From Oscillospiraceae bacterium (GTDB lineage: Bacteria > Bacillota > Clostridia > Oscillospirales > Acutalibacteraceae): a DNA stretch of 64,000 nucleotides. The first letter of the stretch is position 1. Each line of letters starts with the position of its first letter. The translations under genes were made by a program, and so were the position numbers. The notes beneath the pieces are model-generated. The model had not been told where the DNA came from. It did no database searches and was given only the letters and a program-made list of their open reading frames with translations. This document shows, in pieces, positions 60,921 to 64,000 of this stretch. The stretch is taken from assembly GCA_031262985.1 (NCBI GenBank), contig JAISGQ010000009.1:25646-89645 (forward strand), written 5' to 3'.

Positions 60921-62747
60921 TTGGAAAATAACAAGACACACAAACGCAAAAACACAAACACAAAAACGCAAACAAAAGCATCCGCGCGGGAGAAAAACAA
61001 CTCCGTCACACTCCCCGAGCCTGATGCCGGTGACAAAATTTCAAGCTATATTAAGAGCAGAATTGCAACCGACCGCGGCAGGAAAAATATAATAGCAACG
61101 GCGTTCCTTCTCGCCATGACCGTGCTTTTCCCACTACTGATAGGCAGTCAGAAGTACGGAGCGATAACTAAATTCAAAAACGACACTTTCTACACATTTG
61201 CTTTGATTGCGGGATTTTTAACTCTCGCGGCGATACTCTTTCATTTGATTGAAATGACAGACCAACCGAGGCGGAGAAGTGAGGAGTTGTCCTCCTTCCG
61301 GAAATTTTCGAATTCCTTCACGTTAGCGGACGCCGCCGTACTGCTCTACTGGGCGGGGATGATGATTTCTACCTTGCTCTCCGATTCTCCCCTTCTCTAC
61401 TTTATCGGCAGAACGTCGCGCAACGACGGCGCAGTCATACAGACGCTCTATGTAATGACATACTTCATCATATCGAGAGGGCTGAAATACAGCGAAAACA
61501 AAGCCGCTCTGTTCACCGTAGGAGGAACTGCCGCCTCGTTCGTCGCAATTGTCCACTACTTCGGCTGGGATATTCAGAAAACAGGCTTCGGGATACCGCG
61601 CTGGGAGTTAGCTCTCGTCGCCGATAAGAGCTACAGGGTAAATAACGGCATAAATTTCCTCGGCTCGGTGGGCAATATCAACCTCCTTAGCTATATTTTG
61701 GTAGTCGCAATATGCGTCACCGCAGGGCTTTATATAACCGGAGCGTATAGGAAAAACAAGTGGGCGGCGGGGCTTCTCCTCGTCTGCCTTGCGGTAATGA
61801 GCTACGCGGAACGCTGTGCCAACACCGACGCGGGAGTAGTGGCACTCATATGCGCCGTGATAATTGCCCTGCCCGTATTATGTACATCTGTAGGCAACGT
61901 CATTCGCTATCTTGTCTCCTCGGCAGTTGTGCTGGGAGGGTGGTTTGTCAACATCCTCACGGTGGACATAGCTTTGCAGGAAAAAAGCGTGGAGCAGAAG
62001 CATTATGCCATTGGCTGTGCCGTACTACTCCTCCTCGCCGCCGCAATGCTCCTCTATCTGTTTGAGAAGAAAATTACGGTAAAACCCAAGCTTATCAGAA
62101 TATATTCGGTGGGTTTCATGGTGCTGTGCATAGCGGTGATAGTAGCCGCCGCCCTTCGCGCCGCCGAAACGGAGACTAAGGGCAACCTCTACGAAATGGG
62201 GCAGATACTAAAGGGCAATCTCTCCGACAAATTCGGGACAAGCCGCCTCTACACATGGAAGAGGATTTTCACCGACTTAGACCTTACCTCGCTGTTCGGT
62301 CACGGACCTGACAGCTTTGTCGATGTGTTTAAACAAGCTGCAGGAGACGCCTCGCAGTATTTCCAAAACAGAACGGTAGATAAGGCTCACAACGAGATTT
62401 TGCAGATACTTGTATGTCAGGGGCTGGTTGGCGTTATATCGTTTGTCTCCTTCCTCTTCGGGCTGTGGAGGGACGCAATACGCAGCGAACGCACAAGCGT
62501 CACCGCGCCGCTCTTTGCGGTAGCTGTAACGGCTTATGCCGCTCACTCCATGTTCGGCTACGCGCTTCCCATAAACTCTCCTGTTATGTGGACTATGTTC
62601 GGGCTGTGCGGCGCAGCTATCGCCTCGGCTAAACGGGAGGATAACGACATGAGTGTAATTCTCGGAGCAAAGCGAACCTACGGGAAAGCGGCTTCCGCAG
62701 TAAAGACAGCCCACGGGAAAATTACCTCTACAGGCAATAAAAAATAA
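60921..62747 (+). CDS. O-antigen-ligase-like membrane protein
   Basis: 608 residues starting at the TTG at 60921 (MENNKTHKRKN), about 10 bases after GGAG; the track start at 60849 overlaps the promoter. A basic 60-residue head precedes about 12 helices. The O-antigen ligase (PF04932) signature is the block VDKAHNEILQILVCQGLVGV near residue 515, with the large outer loop containing YFQNR. In Gram-positive hosts such proteins join or polymerise surface glycans. The tail is Lys-rich. The next gene, truA, starts 18 bases later and is likely co-transcribed. Confidence 0.85.
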   Translation: MENNKTHKRKNTNTKTQTKASAREKNNSVTLPEPDAGDKISSYIKSRIATDRGRKNIIATAFLLAMTVLFPLLIGSQKYGAITKFKNDTFYTFALIAGFLTLAAILFHLIEMTDQPRRRSEELSSFRKFSNSFTLADAAVLLYWAGMMISTLLSDSPLLYFIGRTSRNDGAVIQTLYVMTYFIISRGLKYSENKAALFTVGGTAASFVAIVHYFGWDIQKTGFGIPRWELALVADKSYRVNNGINFLGSVGNINLLSYILVVAICVTAGLYITGAYRKNKWAAGLLLVCLAVMSYAERCANTDAGVVALICAVIIALPVLCTSVGNVIRYLVSSAVVLGGWFVNILTVDIALQEKSVEQKHYAIGCAVLLLLAAAMLLYLFEKKITVKPKLIRIYSVGFMVLCIAVIVAAALRAAETETKGNLYEMGQILKGNLSDKFGTSRLYTWKRIFTDLDLTSLFGHGPDSFVDVFKQAAGDASQYFQNRTVDKAHNEILQILVCQGLVGVISFVSFLFGLWRDAIRSERTSVTAPLFAVAVTAYAAHSMFGYALPINSPVMWTMFGLCGAAIASAKREDNDMSVILGAKRTYGKAASAVKTAHGKITSTGNKK

Positions 62748-62765
62748 GGAGGAGAGTATCGGTCT

Positions 62766-63533
62766 ATGTGTGAAAATTTTGCGGGTGTAAGGACGCTCCT
62801 CCTGACAATTTGCTACGACGGGAGCGGCTACCACGGCTGGCAGATACAGAGCAACGCACACACCGTGCAGGCGGAGTTCCAGAGCGGACTTGCGGCGGTG
62901 CTGGGGCATCTCCCCGACATAAAGGCGTGTTCGCGAACCGACACGGGAGTACACGCGCGGGAGTTTTGCATAAGCTTTGAAACCTCCTCGCCTATACCTC
63001 CCGAGAGGCTGGTTTACGCTCTCAATGTCAATCTGCCGAAGGACATTGCCGCAATTTCGTGCAGGGAGGTCGCTTCCGGTTTTCACGCGCGTTACCACTC
63101 CACAGGCAAGCGGTACGAGTATGTTATACTCAACTCCCCTCTGCGCAGTCCGTTTTTCGAGGGACGCGCCCACCACTTTAAGTACAGGCTCGACGAGCAG
63201 CTACTCGGCAGGGCGGCGGCGCAGTTTGTCGGCACATACGACTTTTCCGCCTTCTGCTCGGCTAAAACCGATGTAGCCGACACCGTGCGTACAGTCAGAG
63301 CGGCAAGAGTAGTCAGAAACGGCGATATAGTTAGCTTCTTCGCGGAGGCGGACGGATTCCTCTACAATATGGTACGTATTATGGCGGGTACTCTGCTGGC
63401 GGTTGCGGCAGGGAGAATCGGCGAAAATGACATAAGGGATATAATCTTGAGCAAGGACAGAAGCCGCGCGGGGACTACTGCTCCTGCCTGCGGGCTTTAT
63501 TTGGATAAGGTGTTTTATGAGCAGGAGATGTAA
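62766..63533 (+). CDS. truA: tRNA pseudouridine(38-40) synthase
   Basis: 255 residues. It isomerises U38-U40 in the tRNA anticodon arm. Catalytic Asp in ACSRTDTGVHA (near residue 60), with YDGSGYHGWQIQ, GKRYEYVI and GTYDFSAFCS as family motifs and the C-terminal DGFLYNMVRIMAG. GGAGGAG lies 8-14 bases before the ATG. Co-located with the ligase-like gene upstream; no functional link is implied. Confidence 0.95.
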   Translation: MCENFAGVRTLLLTICYDGSGYHGWQIQSNAHTVQAEFQSGLAAVLGHLPDIKACSRTDTGVHAREFCISFETSSPIPPERLVYALNVNLPKDIAAISCREVASGFHARYHSTGKRYEYVILNSPLRSPFFEGRAHHFKYRLDEQLLGRAAAQFVGTYDFSAFCSAKTDVADTVRTVRAARVVRNGDIVSFFAEADGFLYNMVRIMAGTLLAVAAGRIGENDIRDIILSKDRSRAGTTAPACGLYLDKVFYEQEM

Positions 63534-63584
63534 TGGGTGGAATAGTTTGCTCAAGGCTTATGAAGGGCAGGTTTTTATTAGCTT

Positions 63585-63733
63585 TATTGGCTCGGCAATC
63601 AATTGAAAACCTTGCGTAATTATAGTCGAGGATTTTTACTGCCTTGCGAGGCAGTGGACGACGCTTTGCCGTCGCAAAGCGATGGCGATAACGCCGAAAA
63701 GGGAAGGTTTTTATTGGCTATCAGAGCAACAAT
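63585..63733. repeat. Family B-like inverted-repeat element, copy 3 (diverged, inverted)
   Basis: Ends ATTGGCTCGGCAATCA and (reverse) ATTGTTGCTCTGATAGCCAA, with the core ACTGCCTTGCGAGGCAGTGG and AGCGATGGCGATAACG matching the family B core in reverse. About 149 bp. Confidence 0.65.
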
Positions 63734-63767
63734 ATTTGCTGTAAACGACATAAAGATACGGTGATTT

Positions 63768-63898
63768 CAGCAATAAGTAGGTCGCACGGCGACCTACACA
63801 GGAAACCCCCGACGAGGGTTTCATTCCCTTCCATGCGTTTTTTGACGATAAAAGAATTTCGCCCTCTGCGGAGGGCGAGTTAGGGCTCTGCCCGATTC
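63768..63898. repeat. Family D multi-hairpin element, copy 2 (shorter)
   Basis: GTAGGTCGC/GCGACCTAC, GAAACCC/GGGTTTC and CGCCCTC/GAGGGCG in the same order as copy 1, then TTAGGGC-TCT-GCCC; the AAAATGTCC hairpin of copy 1 is missing. Confidence 0.75.
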
Positions 63899-63899
63899 T

Positions 63900-63994
63900 A
63901 AATTAACTTAGAAAACAACAAAGAAAAGCGCGAAAAAGCTTTCGCATATGGGTTTTTTGGGCTTTTCTTGCATTGTTTTGTTAGTTAATTTTGA
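63900..63994. repeat. Family C palindromic element, copy 4
   Basis: About 95 bp: AAATTAACTTAGAAAACAAC, central AAGCGCGAAAAAGCTTTCGC, and end TTGTTTTGTTAGTTAATTTT. Diverged core. Together with B3 and D2 it fills the region after truA, and no gene was seen. Confidence 0.7.
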
Positions 63995-64000
63995 ATGTGA

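Noticed and set aside
1-64000. CRISPR array, rRNA operon or complete tRNA
   Set aside because: No regular spacer-repeat array, no rRNA signature and no complete tRNA cloverleaf were seen; the short direct repeats are too few and irregular.

Overview
The window looks like chromosomal DNA of a low- to mid-GC Firmicute, most likely an uncultured gut clostridium of the Oscillospirales type (inference). The evidence is strong AGGAGG-type ribosome binding sites, several TTG/GTG starts, TTGACA-17-TATAAT promoters, and typical clostridial families: SpoVT, a DUF1836 regulator, a YerC/TrpR-like repressor, the B12-binding radical SAM/DUF2344 pair, and maf-mreBCD-PBP2. No rRNA genes, CRISPR array or complete tRNA were seen.

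Layout. 1-570: apparent right end of an integrated mobile element (partial excisionase-like gene, then the 3' part of a tRNA-Leu(UAA) gene as att site). 0.8-6.5 kb: cysK, a small unknown protein, a radical SAM protein with its DUF2344 partner, and an AT-rich TIR plus leucine-rich-repeat gene. 6.6-11.7 kb (minus strand): high-affinity phosphate uptake operon pstB2-pstS-pstC-pstA-pstB1-phoU, preceded by a promoter and CTGTAYA-type direct repeats. 12-18.6 kb (minus): two TM2 proteins, hslO, a methyltransferase, a YerC-like regulator, an endolysin-like M15 peptidase and a two-component system. 18.9-23.5 kb: a two-gene type IIA topoisomerase. 24-28 kb: dcd, a GFA protein, a surface protein and an HSL-type hydrolase. 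28.4-37.8 kb: heterodimeric ABC exporter, flavodoxin, large membrane protein, an ABC-2 exporter and a lipoprotein. 38-48.5 kb: zapA, U32 peptidase, dut, transglutaminase-like lipoprotein, then maf-mreB-mreC-mreD-PBP2 for rod shape and septum control. 48.9-55.6 kb: zinc-ribbon membrane proteins, small surface proteins, DUF1836, and an NfeD-SPFH-flotillin cluster. 56-63.5 kb: spoVT, an ECF sigma operon, an XRE/S24-like regulator, an O-antigen-ligase-like protein and truA.

The most unusual signal is in the pst operon. The two PstB ATPases are degenerate in complementary ways: PstB1 lacks the Walker A lysine, the Q-loop glutamine and the catalytic glutamate but keeps LSGGQ; PstB2 keeps those residues but has lost LSGGQ. 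Together they could form one complete ATP site and one dead site, that is, an obligate heterodimer in a phosphate importer.

The second theme is intergenic repeats. Three families of about 100-165 bp inverted-repeat elements (A, B, C) and one family of multi-hairpin elements (D) recur across the window. A and B share a core but have different ends, one C-type copy is nested in an A copy, and D copies show compensatory base changes in their hairpins. Many ORF-track entries lie inside these repeats and are not genes.
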